From an uncultured Clostridia bacterium (GTDB lineage Bacteria; Bacillota; Clostridia; Christensenellales; Borkfalkiaceae), in assembly GCA_947624005.1 (NCBI GenBank), contig CANQHV010000004.1, forward strand, positions 1-64,000: 64,000 nt of DNA, read 5' to 3'. Below the pieces are notes generated by a model. The model did no database searches. It was not told the DNA's origin and saw nothing but the letters and a program-made list of their open reading frames with translations. Below are positions 48,517 to 58,182 of this stretch, piece by piece. A program made the translations under genes and the position numbers. Each line of letters opens with the position of its first letter. Within the stretch, counting starts at the first letter, position 1.

Positions 48517-48592
48517 GGGGATATGGCTCAGTTGGTAGAGCGATGCGTTCGCAACGCATAGGTCGCCGGTTCGAATCCGACTATCTCCACCA
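48517..48592 (+). tRNA. tRNA-Ala (anticodon CGC)
   Basis: ggggatatggctcagttggtagagcgatgcgttcgcaacgcataggtcgccggttcgaatccgactatctccacca; atgcg-ttcgcaa-cgcat anticodon arm. Confidence 0.95.
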
Positions 48593-48751
48593 CGTCGCCG
48601 CAAGGCGCGTTTTGCAAAGGGTTGCCCAAAGGCAACCCTTATGCTTTTAACGCCTGCGGCTCCTTTTCCCAAAAAATCTTTGCTACGCAAATCTTTTTTG
48701 GGAGCCCTATGGGTGATTTTACCGTGTTCGAATTTGAGACACGGTGCTCCG

Positions 48752-48790
48752 CCATGAAAAACAGAGGTCACCCACCTCTGTTTTTTCATG
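48752..48790. terminator. Long AT/GC-mixed hairpin upstream of the metallophosphoesterase gene
   Basis: ccatgaaaaacagaggtcacccacctctgttttttcatgg. Confidence 0.65.
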
Positions 48791-48944
48791 GCTAAATTTC
48801 TTACTTTGAACCCGCCATTTATTATAAATTGACTTATAAATCAGAAGTGCGTATTTACTGTTAAATAAACTTTGGTACCCTATTCACGTATTATTGATTT
48901 TCATGTTAAGAAAGCGTATAATTTACTTTAATAGAGGTCACCTT

Positions 48945-51335
48945 ATGAAGAACGAAAGCGAAAATGCAAATAGCAATTTAAGCCTTATTGCAAAGCAAAA
49001 AGATATTAAAAATTTAATTGCAAAGTTAAAACGTAAGACTGCCTATTTTTGTGATATCCCTAAAGAATACAGGTATCACCCTAAAATTGTATCTTGTGAA
49101 AGGGAATGCGGGATAAGAAAATCTTCTAAACGTGGCTATGACGTAATCTGCAACAACTTTTTTGTGGAAGAATTGATTTTAGTAAAAGAGTGGTCGAGCA
49201 AAGTAGTAGAAAAACATATTACAAGTTTCTTTGCGGATTTTACATCCTTTTATAAGTTTTTACAAGGCGATATTTATGAAAATGCCTGCTATTATAAATA
49301 TAATTTTTCAACTGACGAAATTGCCGAATTCAAAATAGATATTGAAAAAATCAACACAAAATCGCTTATTGATTATGATATAGATAGTTCTAATTTAAAT
49401 TCTCGCACAAACTTAATATTTTCTATAAATAAGGGATATGACCGAAATACCTCTAACTTTTATGTCGAACAGATTTTTTATGATGAAAAAGGGCAAGTTA
49501 TCAGAACAGATAGACAATCATTTAAATATTTCTTTGATTTCGTACATTTTTTAAAGTGCGATTTATCCGACGCCGATTTACTGTTTTGCGATGGTTTGGA
49601 AAATATAACCGATTTCGGCGATTTAAATTTAAACAATGCGAAGTTAAGAAGCAGTATACTTGACAGATTGGGAATTAAATACGAAATCTGTTTTAATGAT
49701 AATACCGTAGATTTCCCTGCAATTCAAAACAACGAATTAGAAACAATAGACGCTTTGACTGCCGAAAGGACTTTAAATTCCCAAGATGCTTTTAAATGTC
49801 AAAAGATTTATTATATTTCTGACCTACATTTATTACATAGATTAATAAATGCTAATAGTAGAAATCTATTTGATGCCGTTTATATAATTCAAAAAATCAT
49901 TGATAACCTGCTAAAAGACATTCAAGAATTGGAAAAGAATATTATTTTGATAGGTGGCGATACAGCCTCGCATTTGTCGCTGTTTGAGTTGTTTATAAAA
50001 TCTTTACGTACTTCTATCGATAAAAAAAATTTAGACGTGCAAGTTATTTTCACACTTGGAAATCATGAGTTGTGGGATTTTAGCGGGATTCCGTTTGATG
50101 AGATTGTAGAAAAATATAGAAAAGTTATAAAAGACAATGGCATGTATCTTCTTCAAAACAATCTTATTATTAAATATGATTGGAATAAAATTGAAGAAAT
50201 AAGTACAGACGAGTTAAAAAACATGACAAAAACCGAACTCGCAAATCGACTTAAAACCGCAAGGCTTATTTTATTCGGGGGGTTAGGTTTTGCAGGATAT
50301 AACGAAGAATTTAACGCAAATCAAGGAATTTACAGATTTGCTTTAAATCGTAAACAAGAGCTTGAAGAAAGTAAAAAATTTGAATTGCTTTATGATAAAG
50401 TTTGTACGGATTTAATCGGAAAACGTGTAGTAATATTTACCCATATGCCCCAAAAAGATTGGTGTTCTCATAATAAACAATGCCCTGGATTTGTATATGT
50501 TAACGGACATACTCACAGAAACTGTTTTTACGACGACGGCGATTACAGAATATACGCAGACAATCAAATCGGGTATTATAAAAAGAGTTGCCGCTTAAAA
50601 TATTTTTATTTGGAAGATGATTTTGATTTATTTGTTGACTATAAAGACGGGGTATACGAAATCACAAGAGAACAATACATAGATTTTTATTGCGGTAAAA
50701 ATATCTTTATGTCATTCGAAAGAAATTTTCATAAACTATATATGTTAAAAAAGAACGGTTATTATTTGTTTATTTTACAATCCGCAAACGGTAATTTAAA
50801 CATTTTAAACGGCGGTAACTTAAAAGAGTTAAAACATAAAACCGTATATTATTATTTTGAAAATATGGATAGCGTGATTGCCGAGATTAAATCCCCGTTA
50901 GCTAATTTTAGTAATTACCAAAAACGTATTTCCGACGAAATTAAAGCAATTGGCGGTTATGGCACTATTCACGGCGCAATTGTAGATATAGATTTTTTTA
51001 ACCATGTTTATGTCAATCCACTCGATTTGTCGATTACCGCTTATTATGCGACCGATATTATCAAAAAAGTAATTTTTCCTAATACATCCGCATTATTAAA
51101 AAATAACTGCCCCGAACTTTATTTGACCTATTTAAAGTTACTTGAAAATAGCTCGTCGACTGAACTTGCTTTAAGCGGTTCTGATTCAAAATTGACGGAA
51201 GCTCCGCAGATTTACTTGGATACGGATATTTATCGGGCATCGAGAGAAATTAAGAAAATGCAAAAGTTAAACTCGAATATTTTAAGTTTTTGGACTGAAC
51301 CTACAAATAATATATTAAGCGATACCGAAAAATAA
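48945..51335 (+). CDS. Large metallophosphoesterase-domain protein of unknown role
   Basis: Calcineurin-like motifs YYISDLHLLHR, ILIGGDTASH, FTLGNHELWD, VVIFTHMPQ, VYVNGHTHRN in an AT-rich ORF; start at SD-preceded ATG. Confidence 0.85.
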   Translation: MKNESENANSNLSLIAKQKDIKNLIAKLKRKTAYFCDIPKEYRYHPKIVSCERECGIRKSSKRGYDVICNNFFVEELILVKEWSSKVVEKHITSFFADFTSFYKFLQGDIYENACYYKYNFSTDEIAEFKIDIEKINTKSLIDYDIDSSNLNSRTNLIFSINKGYDRNTSNFYVEQIFYDEKGQVIRTDRQSFKYFFDFVHFLKCDLSDADLLFCDGLENITDFGDLNLNNAKLRSSILDRLGIKYEICFNDNTVDFPAIQNNELETIDALTAERTLNSQDAFKCQKIYYISDLHLLHRLINANSRNLFDAVYIIQKIIDNLLKDIQELEKNIILIGGDTASHLSLFELFIKSLRTSIDKKNLDVQVIFTLGNHELWDFSGIPFDEIVEKYRKVIKDNGMYLLQNNLIIKYDWNKIEEISTDELKNMTKTELANRLKTARLILFGGLGFAGYNEEFNANQGIYRFALNRKQELEESKKFELLYDKVCTDLIGKRVVIFTHMPQKDWCSHNKQCPGFVYVNGHTHRNCFYDDGDYRIYADNQIGYYKKSCRLKYFYLEDDFDLFVDYKDGVYEITREQYIDFYCGKNIFMSFERNFHKLYMLKKNGYYLFILQSANGNLNILNGGNLKELKHKTVYYYFENMDSVIAEIKSPLANFSNYQKRISDEIKAIGGYGTIHGAIVDIDFFNHVYVNPLDLSITAYYATDIIKKVIFPNTSALLKNNCPELYLTYLKLLENSSSTELALSGSDSKLTEAPQIYLDTDIYRASREIKKMQKLNSNILSFWTEPTNNILSDTEK

Positions 51336-51386
51336 AAACGGAATGTTTTACTTGCGTTTATTCGTATCATATTATTTATTTGCACT

Positions 51387-51427
51387 ACAATGCGGCAGGC
51401 GTCAAACAGACGTCTGCCGCATTGTAA
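51387..51427. terminator. Hairpin between convergent metallophosphoesterase and ligD genes
   Basis: acaatgcggcaggcgtcaaacagacgtctgccgcattgt. Confidence 0.65.
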
Positions 51428-51465
51428 TAATAACCGTATAAAAAAGCCGAGGCTCGATAAGCGGG

Positions 51466-53916
51466 TTAAGAGCGAAGGGTTTGGGTGGATTTGACGGCGA
51501 AAAAGTCGGACCACGGGTCTTGTCCGAGGAGGCTTAAAGCCGTGCGTAAAGTTACGGAAGCGGGCGGAGTTTTCGGCAACTGTTCCCAGAAAACGGGCAT
51601 CGAAACCGCCGCGCCCGCGCGGGCGCGCACGCTGTAAGGCGCGACGCTTGTCGCGCCCGCGCCGTTCCTTTGCCAATCGATGAAAATTTTGCCCGCGCGC
51701 GACTTTTTGGACATAACCGCGGTATATCTCGACGGGAATTTCGCCGCCAGCAGTTCGGCGACGCGCTTTGAAAAGTTGCGGAACATATCGCCGTCCACGC
51801 CCGAGCGGAAAGGCACGACGACGTGATAACCCTTTCCGCCGCTCGTCTTTAAAAACGACTTCAAATTAAGACCGTCGAGGATTGATTTCAGGTCGAGCGC
51901 GCCGCGCGTTACGGCGGAAAGCGGCAGCCCCTCGTCGGGGTCGAGGTCGAAAACCATGATTTCGGGCTTATACGGCGAGGTCTTGCGGCTCCCCCATACG
52001 TGGAACTCGACGGCGTTGTATTGCGCAAGGCGCACGATGGCGCGAGGGTCCGTAACGTAAAAATATTTTTGCTCGGAAGAGCGCGAAACTCCCGCATAGT
52101 CGCCGTCCAAATGCCGTCTGAAAAATTTTTCGCCGTCGATTCCCGACGGACAGCACACAAGGCTTAAAAACCTGTTTTTAATATACGGGAACATTCTGTC
52201 GGCGACGGCGGCGTAGTAGCGCGCAAGTTCCGCCTTGGTTATCCCCGAGTCCGAAAACATAATTTTCTGCGGGTTGGTTATCTCCACTCCCGCCGTTTCG
52301 CCGCTTCCGACTGTCGTATTTTTCTTTCCGCGGGCGGGCGCGCTATTTTTTGCTTTTTCGCTATCCGAAGTCGGTTTTTCGCCCTTTTCAGCCGCGGATT
52401 TTATGCGCTGTTTAAGCGTTTTGCGGGGCGCGCGTTCCTCCGCCGCTATCTCGCTTATTGTTTTATCGAAGCGAAGTCCCTTGAAACTCGCCTGCCGCAG
52501 TACCCCCGATTTTGTCACTTCGGCGAACTCCACCTGCGCGACGAATACGGGACGCGTCCACACCGAGCCCTTTTTGTATTTTTCGCAAATATTTGAAAAC
52601 GGCGGCGTTTTACGGACCGCCCCCGCGAACTCCGACGGCAGATTACGGCGGTCGGAAGAGGTAAAGCCCGTACCCACAAGCCCCGAAAAGCGCAGTTTTG
52701 CGCCCTCGGGAACGCCTAAAAGCAGGGCGCGCAGATTGCCGTCCGCAGACAGCGTATACCCGCCTATTGCAAACTCGCCGTCCTTTCTGAATTTGAGCTT
52801 TTTCCAATCGCCGTTCCTGCCCGCGGAGTACGCGGAATTTTTGTTTTTTGCTACCACGCCCTCGATATTTTTTTGTTTAAGCGCGGCAAGTTCGCGCGCG
52901 CTCAAATCCGACGTATGTTCGCTGTAAAAAAGCGTTTCGGGCGGATTTTTCAGAAGATTTTTAAGCCTTTTTTTGCGCTCTGCAAGCGGCAGCGGACGAA
53001 GGTCCTCGCCGTCGAGGGCGAGCAGGTCGAATACAACGTACCCAAGCCCGCCTTTGCCGCCTTTTATATAGGCTTGCAACGCGCCGAAGTCGGGCAGTCC
53101 GTCCTTGTCCGCAACGCAGATTTCGCCGTCAAGAACGGCAGAACGCCCGCGTAAAAGCTCGGTCACGGCGTCCGCGACGGGCGCGAACGCGGCGGGGCAA
53201 TCGAGGTTATTGCGCGAAAGAAGGCGCGTTTTTACGCCCTCGGAAAACGCAAGCGCGCGGTAACCGTCGTACTTGATTTCGTACACCCATTCCCCGCCTT
53301 GCGGGAGTGCGGAAACAAGTTCGCAGAGCATAACGGGCGCGCTTTTAAAGGGGTTTTCGGGCGATTTTGCAATCTCGGAAATACTTTTGCCCGAGCGCAC
53401 GCCGCGCTTAAAACGGCTGATACCCGCGCCCGTCCGCGAAAATCCGTCGCGCTCCTTAATAAGCAGCCACGCGTCGTTTTCCGCGCCTTTCATTCTGACA
53501 AGCGCCCAATCGCCTTTAAGCCGTTTTCCGTCGAGGTTGAATTTCAACGAGCCGTCTTTAAGCCCTTTTTCGGGGTCGGAGCGCGGCGTCCAGACCCCTT
53601 CGTCCCACAGCATAACCGTGCCGCCGCCGTATTCGCCGCGGGGAATGACCCCCTCGAAGTCCATATAGTCGGTCGGGTGGTCCTCTACCCGCACGGCAAG
53701 CCGCTTGTCGGCGGTATTGAACGACGGGCCCTTTGGTATAGCCCAGCTTAACGCCACGCCGCCGAGTTCGAGCCGCAAATCGTAGTGTTTTGCGCGCGCC
53801 TCGTGATACTGCACGCAAAATTTGAGAACGCGCGATTTGCCGCGGGTAATTCTGCCTTTCGGCTCGGGCGTGACGGCAAAGTTGCGTTTACTTTTGTATT
53901 CCTTTAATTTTTCCAT
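51466..53916 (-). CDS. ligD: ATP-dependent DNA ligase LigD (phosphoesterase-ligase-polymerase)
   Basis: N-terminal PE domain (HYDLRLELGGVALSWAIPKGPS), ligase EIKYDGYRAL, C-terminal LigD polymerase domain. Confidence 0.95.
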   Translation of the reverse strand: MEKLKEYKSKRNFAVTPEPKGRITRGKSRVLKFCVQYHEARAKHYDLRLELGGVALSWAIPKGPSFNTADKRLAVRVEDHPTDYMDFEGVIPRGEYGGGTVMLWDEGVWTPRSDPEKGLKDGSLKFNLDGKRLKGDWALVRMKGAENDAWLLIKERDGFSRTGAGISRFKRGVRSGKSISEIAKSPENPFKSAPVMLCELVSALPQGGEWVYEIKYDGYRALAFSEGVKTRLLSRNNLDCPAAFAPVADAVTELLRGRSAVLDGEICVADKDGLPDFGALQAYIKGGKGGLGYVVFDLLALDGEDLRPLPLAERKKRLKNLLKNPPETLFYSEHTSDLSARELAALKQKNIEGVVAKNKNSAYSAGRNGDWKKLKFRKDGEFAIGGYTLSADGNLRALLLGVPEGAKLRFSGLVGTGFTSSDRRNLPSEFAGAVRKTPPFSNICEKYKKGSVWTRPVFVAQVEFAEVTKSGVLRQASFKGLRFDKTISEIAAEERAPRKTLKQRIKSAAEKGEKPTSDSEKAKNSAPARGKKNTTVGSGETAGVEITNPQKIMFSDSGITKAELARYYAAVADRMFPYIKNRFLSLVCCPSGIDGEKFFRRHLDGDYAGVSRSSEQKYFYVTDPRAIVRLAQYNAVEFHVWGSRKTSPYKPEIMVFDLDPDEGLPLSAVTRGALDLKSILDGLNLKSFLKTSGGKGYHVVVPFRSGVDGDMFRNFSKRVAELLAAKFPSRYTAVMSKKSRAGKIFIDWQRNGAGATSVAPYSVRARAGAAVSMPVFWEQLPKTPPASVTLRTALSLLGQDPWSDFFAVKSTQTLRS

Positions 53917-54015
53917 ACTTTAAGTATGCGGAATACGCGCGCATTTTATCGGGCGGACGGAATATTACGCCGAAAATCGCAGATAATTTTAGTAAACTCT
54001 TGCGGAAGGTGAATT

Positions 54016-54831
54016 ATGGCTGTCGTTTTGAAAAGCGCAATATCGTTCGGGCTTGTCTATATACCCGTCGGGTTATACACGGCGACGCAGGACGCGGACA
54101 TAAGCTTCAATCAACTCCACAAAACCGACAAATCGCGCATACGCTATAAAAAAGTGTGCGCGCATTGCGGCAAGGAAGTCGAGGCAAAGGACATTGTGCG
54201 GGGATTTCAGTACGCAAAAGACCAATACGTTATAATTACCGACGAAGAATTGGAAAAAATCAAGACAGAAAAGGACCGCTCGATAACCATTTTGAACTTT
54301 ACTCCCCTCGACGGAATAAGCCCCGTCTATTACGACAAGGCGTACTATGTCGCGCCGCAGAAAGGCGGGGCGAAATCGCTTGAACTTTTGAGGCGGGCGA
54401 TGATTAAGACCAACCGCGCCGCGCTGGGCAGAACGGTTTTCAATAATTCGGAAAAACTGCTTGTAATAATACCGCGCGACGACGGTATGCTTATTCAGAC
54501 CCTTTTATACGAGGACGAAATCAAAGACATACCCGCGTTTGAAAAGCCAAAGGTATCCGAGGCGGAGCTTAACATGGCGACTCAACTTATAAAGAGTATG
54601 GAGGAAAGTTTCGCGCCCGAAAAATACAAGGACGGGTTCCGCGAAAAGCTGAAAGAACTGATAGACGATAAAATCGCGGGCAAAACCGTGGAAAAGCCCA
54701 AGGAAGAAAAACCCGGCAGAATTATAGACCTTATGGAAGCGCTTAAAGCGAGCGTTAAAAGCGCAGACGCGGCGAAAAGTGCAAAAACGGGCAAGGCGAA
54801 AAAAAGCGCCGCGCGCAAAAAAGGAGCTTGA
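54016..54831 (+). CDS. ku: Non-homologous end joining protein Ku
   Basis: AISFGLVYIPVGLYTATQDADISFNQLHK, Lys-rich C-terminal tail; divergent from ligD. Confidence 0.96.
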   Translation: MAVVLKSAISFGLVYIPVGLYTATQDADISFNQLHKTDKSRIRYKKVCAHCGKEVEAKDIVRGFQYAKDQYVIITDEELEKIKTEKDRSITILNFTPLDGISPVYYDKAYYVAPQKGGAKSLELLRRAMIKTNRAALGRTVFNNSEKLLVIIPRDDGMLIQTLLYEDEIKDIPAFEKPKVSEAELNMATQLIKSMEESFAPEKYKDGFREKLKELIDDKIAGKTVEKPKEEKPGRIIDLMEALKASVKSADAAKSAKTGKAKKSAARKKGA

Positions 54832-54887
54832 ATTTAAAGCTTTGAATGCACCCTTTACGCAAAACTTTTTAAATTTCAAACGGCGCA

Positions 54888-54932
54888 AACTCGCGGGCGG
54901 GCTGACAAAAGTCAGCCCGCCCGCGAGTTTTA
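54888..54932 (+). terminator. Terminator of ku
   Basis: aactcgcgggcgggctgacaaaagtcagcccgcccgcgagtttt. Confidence 0.7.
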
Positions 54933-54989
54933 ATCTGAATTTCCGAAAAATCCGTTGAACGATATCTTTATTTTGCCGCGGCAAGAACA

Positions 54990-55026
54990 AACGGCGCGCA
55001 TCTTTAAGATGCGCGCCGTTTTTGTT
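54990..55026. terminator. Hairpin after small minus-strand ORF
   Basis: aacggcgcgcatctttaagatgcgcgccgtttttg. Confidence 0.65.
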
Positions 55027-55038
55027 TGAGGTTACGGA

Positions 55039-55203
55039 TTATTCGTGGTCCATTACCCAATAACCGCCCTCGTGCTGTAAAGGCGGGAACTTTGTACCCT
55101 TTTCGAGAAAGGTTTTTTCGTCGTCGTGGCTTCTGCCGTTTTTGTCGTACGCCTTATAGTGGCAGGACATAGGCACTGTTTCGCCCGATCTGAATTTTTC
55201 CAT
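55039..55203 (-). CDS. Small hypothetical protein (54 aa)
   Basis: MEKFRSGETVPMSCHYKAYDKNGRSHDDEKTFLEKGTKFPPLQHEGGYWVMDHE behind GGAGGG SD; the ORF track lists only a different-frame ORF here. Confidence 0.65.
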   Translation of the reverse strand: MEKFRSGETVPMSCHYKAYDKNGRSHDDEKTFLEKGTKFPPLQHEGGYWVMDHE

Positions 55204-55477
55204 ATCAATACCCTCCATACTCCTATTCTGCGCAAATTTTTGCGTTTTATGCGGAATATATTGCGACTTTTTGTCTTTCGCGTCTTAATTGAAAACTCAT
55301 TTCGGAAAAACGCACAAAAATTTTTTGCAAAAACGTTTAAAATTCAAAAAGTGCGTTATATAACTAATGAACAAAGGAAGACGGTAGGCGTCGGGCGGCG
55401 ACACGGCACAAAAAGCCGTTCGGCACAACCGCAGCCTCCCCAAGTTATAAAAATTTATAATTGAAGGAGATTTTATT

Positions 55478-55894
55478 ATGAAACACTATTTACAACCCAA
55501 ACGTACTGAAAATTACGACATATTCGACGCGTTCGACGACTGGTTCAAGCCGATGTTCTTCGACGAAAGCAAGGATTTGAGGACGGATATCAGGGAAACC
55601 GAGTCGGATTACGAACTCGACCTCGAACTGCCCGGCTATGCGAAAAACGAAATCAGAATTTCGCTTGAAAACGGCTACCTTACGGTGGAAGCCGAAAAGC
55701 AGAAAAAGGAAGAAAATTCTAAAAAGTACCTGCGCAGAGAGATTTCCGAGCGCACTTCGAGAAGCTATTACGTCGGCTCGGACGTTACCCGCGAACAGAT
55801 AAAGGCGAAGTTCGACAACGGCATACTTTCGCTTACCGTACCCAAGGAAAAGCCCAAGAGTTCGCACGCCGACAACTTTATCGAAATAGAATAA
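55478..55894 (+). CDS. Hsp20/alpha-crystallin small heat-shock protein
   Basis: DIRETESDYELDLELPGYAKNEIRISLENGYLTVEAEK, ACD C-terminal FDNGILSLTVPKE. Confidence 0.94.
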   Translation: MKHYLQPKRTENYDIFDAFDDWFKPMFFDESKDLRTDIRETESDYELDLELPGYAKNEIRISLENGYLTVEAEKQKKEENSKKYLRREISERTSRSYYVGSDVTREQIKAKFDNGILSLTVPKEKPKSSHADNFIEIE

Positions 55895-55942
55895 AAAGGC
55901 ATAAAAAAAAGGGGCGCGTATCCCGCGCCCCTTTTTTTATGC

Positions 55943-56848
55943 TTAATTGTTTTTCATAGCTTCGATTTGTTTTGCGACTTCGTCCTGAAGATTTTCGTTT
56001 TTCTTTTCAAGACCTTCGCCCATTTCGAAACGCGCGAAACGCGAAACTTTGAATTTGTTGCCGATTACCTGCGAAACTTTAAGGCTGTCGTCCTTGACGA
56101 AAGGCTGTTCGGTAAGGCAGTTTTCGGAATAGAACTTACCGAGCTTGCCCGCCACTATCTTTTCGAGGATATCCTTGGGCTTGTTCGCGTTTTTGGGGTC
56201 CGCCTGCATCTGCGCAAGCAGTATTTCCTTTTCCTTGTCGAGTACTTCGGCGGGAACTTCGTCGCGTCCGACGTACGAGGGATTTGACGCCGCTATCTGA
56301 AGCGCTATGTCGTGCAGAGTTTCTTCCGAGCCTTGGGTGAAGTCGAGGGCTTCGACCATAACGCCCACTTTGCCGCCCATATGAATATAGGTTTCGATTT
56401 TACCCGAAGTTTTGAAAATTTCGAAGCGGCGTATTGAAATTTTTTCGCCGATTATCGCCGTCTGGTTGGTTATAAAGTCCTTTACCGTGCCGTTTTCGAA
56501 GGGGAGCGCATACAGCGCGTCTACGTCGGCGGGCTTTTCCTTTGCGACTAATTTTGCAACCTCGTCAACTATCGCGTGGAATTTTTCGCCGCGCGAAACA
56601 AAGTCCGATTCGCAGTTTATTTCAAGCAATACGCCCGTATTGCACTTTTCGCAGACGAACGCGCCTACCGCGCCCTCCGCCGCTATTCTGCCTTCCTTTT
56701 TGACTGCTTTAGCTATGCCGCGCTCGCGTAAAAGCTCGGCGGCTTTTTCCATATCGCCGTCGGCGTCGGTCAACGCCTTTTTGCAGTCGAGCATGCCTGC
56801 GCCGCTTTTATCGCGCAACGCCATTACGTCCTTTGCCGTGAATGCCAT
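55943..56848 (-). CDS. tsf: Elongation factor Ts
   Basis: FTAKDVMALRDKSGAGMLDCKKALTDADGDMEKAAELLRERG. Confidence 0.97.
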   Translation of the reverse strand: MAFTAKDVMALRDKSGAGMLDCKKALTDADGDMEKAAELLRERGIAKAVKKEGRIAAEGAVGAFVCEKCNTGVLLEINCESDFVSRGEKFHAIVDEVAKLVAKEKPADVDALYALPFENGTVKDFITNQTAIIGEKISIRRFEIFKTSGKIETYIHMGGKVGVMVEALDFTQGSEETLHDIALQIAASNPSYVGRDEVPAEVLDKEKEILLAQMQADPKNANKPKDILEKIVAGKLGKFYSENCLTEQPFVKDDSLKVSQVIGNKFKVSRFARFEMGEGLEKKNENLQDEVAKQIEAMKNN

Positions 56849-56857
56849 ATATCCTCC

Positions 56858-57814
56858 TTACTCCGCCGCCTCTTCGGTTGCGGTCTTCTTTTTTCTCGTC
56901 TTTTTGGGAGCTTCTTCTGCCGCGGGAGCTTCTTCTGCCGCGGGGGCTTTGTCTGCTTCCTCTTTGTCTTCCTTTACCTCTTTCGCCTCGGTCTTCTTCG
57001 CGCGCTTTGCGGGCTTCTTTTCTTCAACCGCCTCTTCTTCCGCCGCGGGCGCTTCAACCGCGTCGATTGCCTCGTCGCTCATCGCTTCCGCAGGCTCGTC
57101 GGAAGATTCCGCGCTTTCGATTACGGGAGTTTCGCCCTGATTTGCCTCGATTACGGCGTTCGCTATAACCGAAGATATAAGTTTTACCGCGCGGATTGCG
57201 TCGTCGTTGCCGGGGATTACCCAATCTATAAGGTCGGGGTCGCAGTTCGTGTCGGTGATAGCCACGATGGGAATGTTGAGTTTGCGCGCTTCGGAAACGG
57301 CGATATCTTCGTTGTTGGGGTCAACTACGAACATTACGCCGGGAAGCTTGGTCATATCCCTTATGCCGTTTAAGTTTGTCTGCAATTTTTCAAGCTCTTC
57401 ACGAAGCTTTGCGACTTCCTTTTTGGGCAGAAGGTCGAACTCGCCCGAAGTTTCCATCTTTTCGATTTTGACCATTCTGTCGATACGCGAACGAATGGTT
57501 TTGAAGTTGGTAAGCGTGCCGCCCAGCCAACGCGAGTTGACGTAGTACATACCGCAACGCTCCGCCTCTTCCTTTATCGCGTCCTGCGCCTGCTTTTTGG
57601 TGCCGACGAAAAGGAGCGTTTTGCCCTCTTTCACCGATTCTACCACAAACTTGTACGCGTCTTCGATAAGCCCCACGGTAAGCTGTAAGTCGATAATGTG
57701 TATATCGTTGCGCGCCGCATAAATGTACTTTGACATTTTGGGGTTCCATTTTCTTGTCTGGTGCCCGAAGTGGACGCCCGCTTCGAGCAGTTGTTTCATT
57801 GTTATAACCGCCAT
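56858..57814 (-). CDS. rpsB: 30S ribosomal protein S2 with C-terminal extension
   Basis: [35 protein letters not shown]; acidic/Lys-rich tail. Confidence 0.97.
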   Translation of the reverse strand: MAVITMKQLLEAGVHFGHQTRKWNPKMSKYIYAARNDIHIIDLQLTVGLIEDAYKFVVESVKEGKTLLFVGTKKQAQDAIKEEAERCGMYYVNSRWLGGTLTNFKTIRSRIDRMVKIEKMETSGEFDLLPKKEVAKLREELEKLQTNLNGIRDMTKLPGVMFVVDPNNEDIAVSEARKLNIPIVAITDTNCDPDLIDWVIPGNDDAIRAVKLISSVIANAVIEANQGETPVIESAESSDEPAEAMSDEAIDAVEAPAAEEEAVEEKKPAKRAKKTEAKEVKEDKEEADKAPAAEEAPAAEEAPKKTRKKKTATEEAAE

Positions 57815-58043
57815 TTCAATTCCTCCGTTTTACCTCCCCGCGAACGCGGCTTTTCGGCGCTTATTGCGGCATTTGGGATTTACCGCCACGGAGCGCCCGC
57901 TTCGCAGGTGTGAATTTTTACAGCCTTGTTATTTTAACAGATATTTAAAAGTCTGTAAAGCGTTTTCGGACGGGTTTGAAAAAATTTACGGCGCATTTTG
58001 CGTCCGCGAGGAATTTAAAAAGTAACGTCGCCGAAATTGTTTG

Positions 58044-58139
58044 CGGCGTAAAGGGGCGCCGCGGCTGTACGCCGCGGCGCCCCTTTACGCCGTATGATTG
58101 CCGCAAGCCGCCGCGGCTGTACGCCGCGGCGGCTTGCGG
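58044..58139. repeat. Two adjacent perfect hairpins sharing one core
   Basis: 22-bp stem 58044-58065/58071-58092 and 17-bp stem 58101-58117/58123-58139, both with tgtac loop. Confidence 0.85.
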
Positions 58140-58182
58140 CGCGGAAAATATCGGAATATATCCGCGCTTTTACAATTTAAAA

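Noticed and set aside
48331-48789. Minus-strand 152-aa ORF containing GGDSRIRTGDLCVANASLYQLSHIP
   Set aside because: Antisense translation across tRNA-Ala and intergenic hairpins; spurious.
48517-51427. tRNA-Ala as an attachment site for an integrated element carrying the metallophosphoesterase
   Set aside because: No integrase and no visible duplicate of the tRNA 3' end near 51.4 kb; only base composition suggests acquisition.
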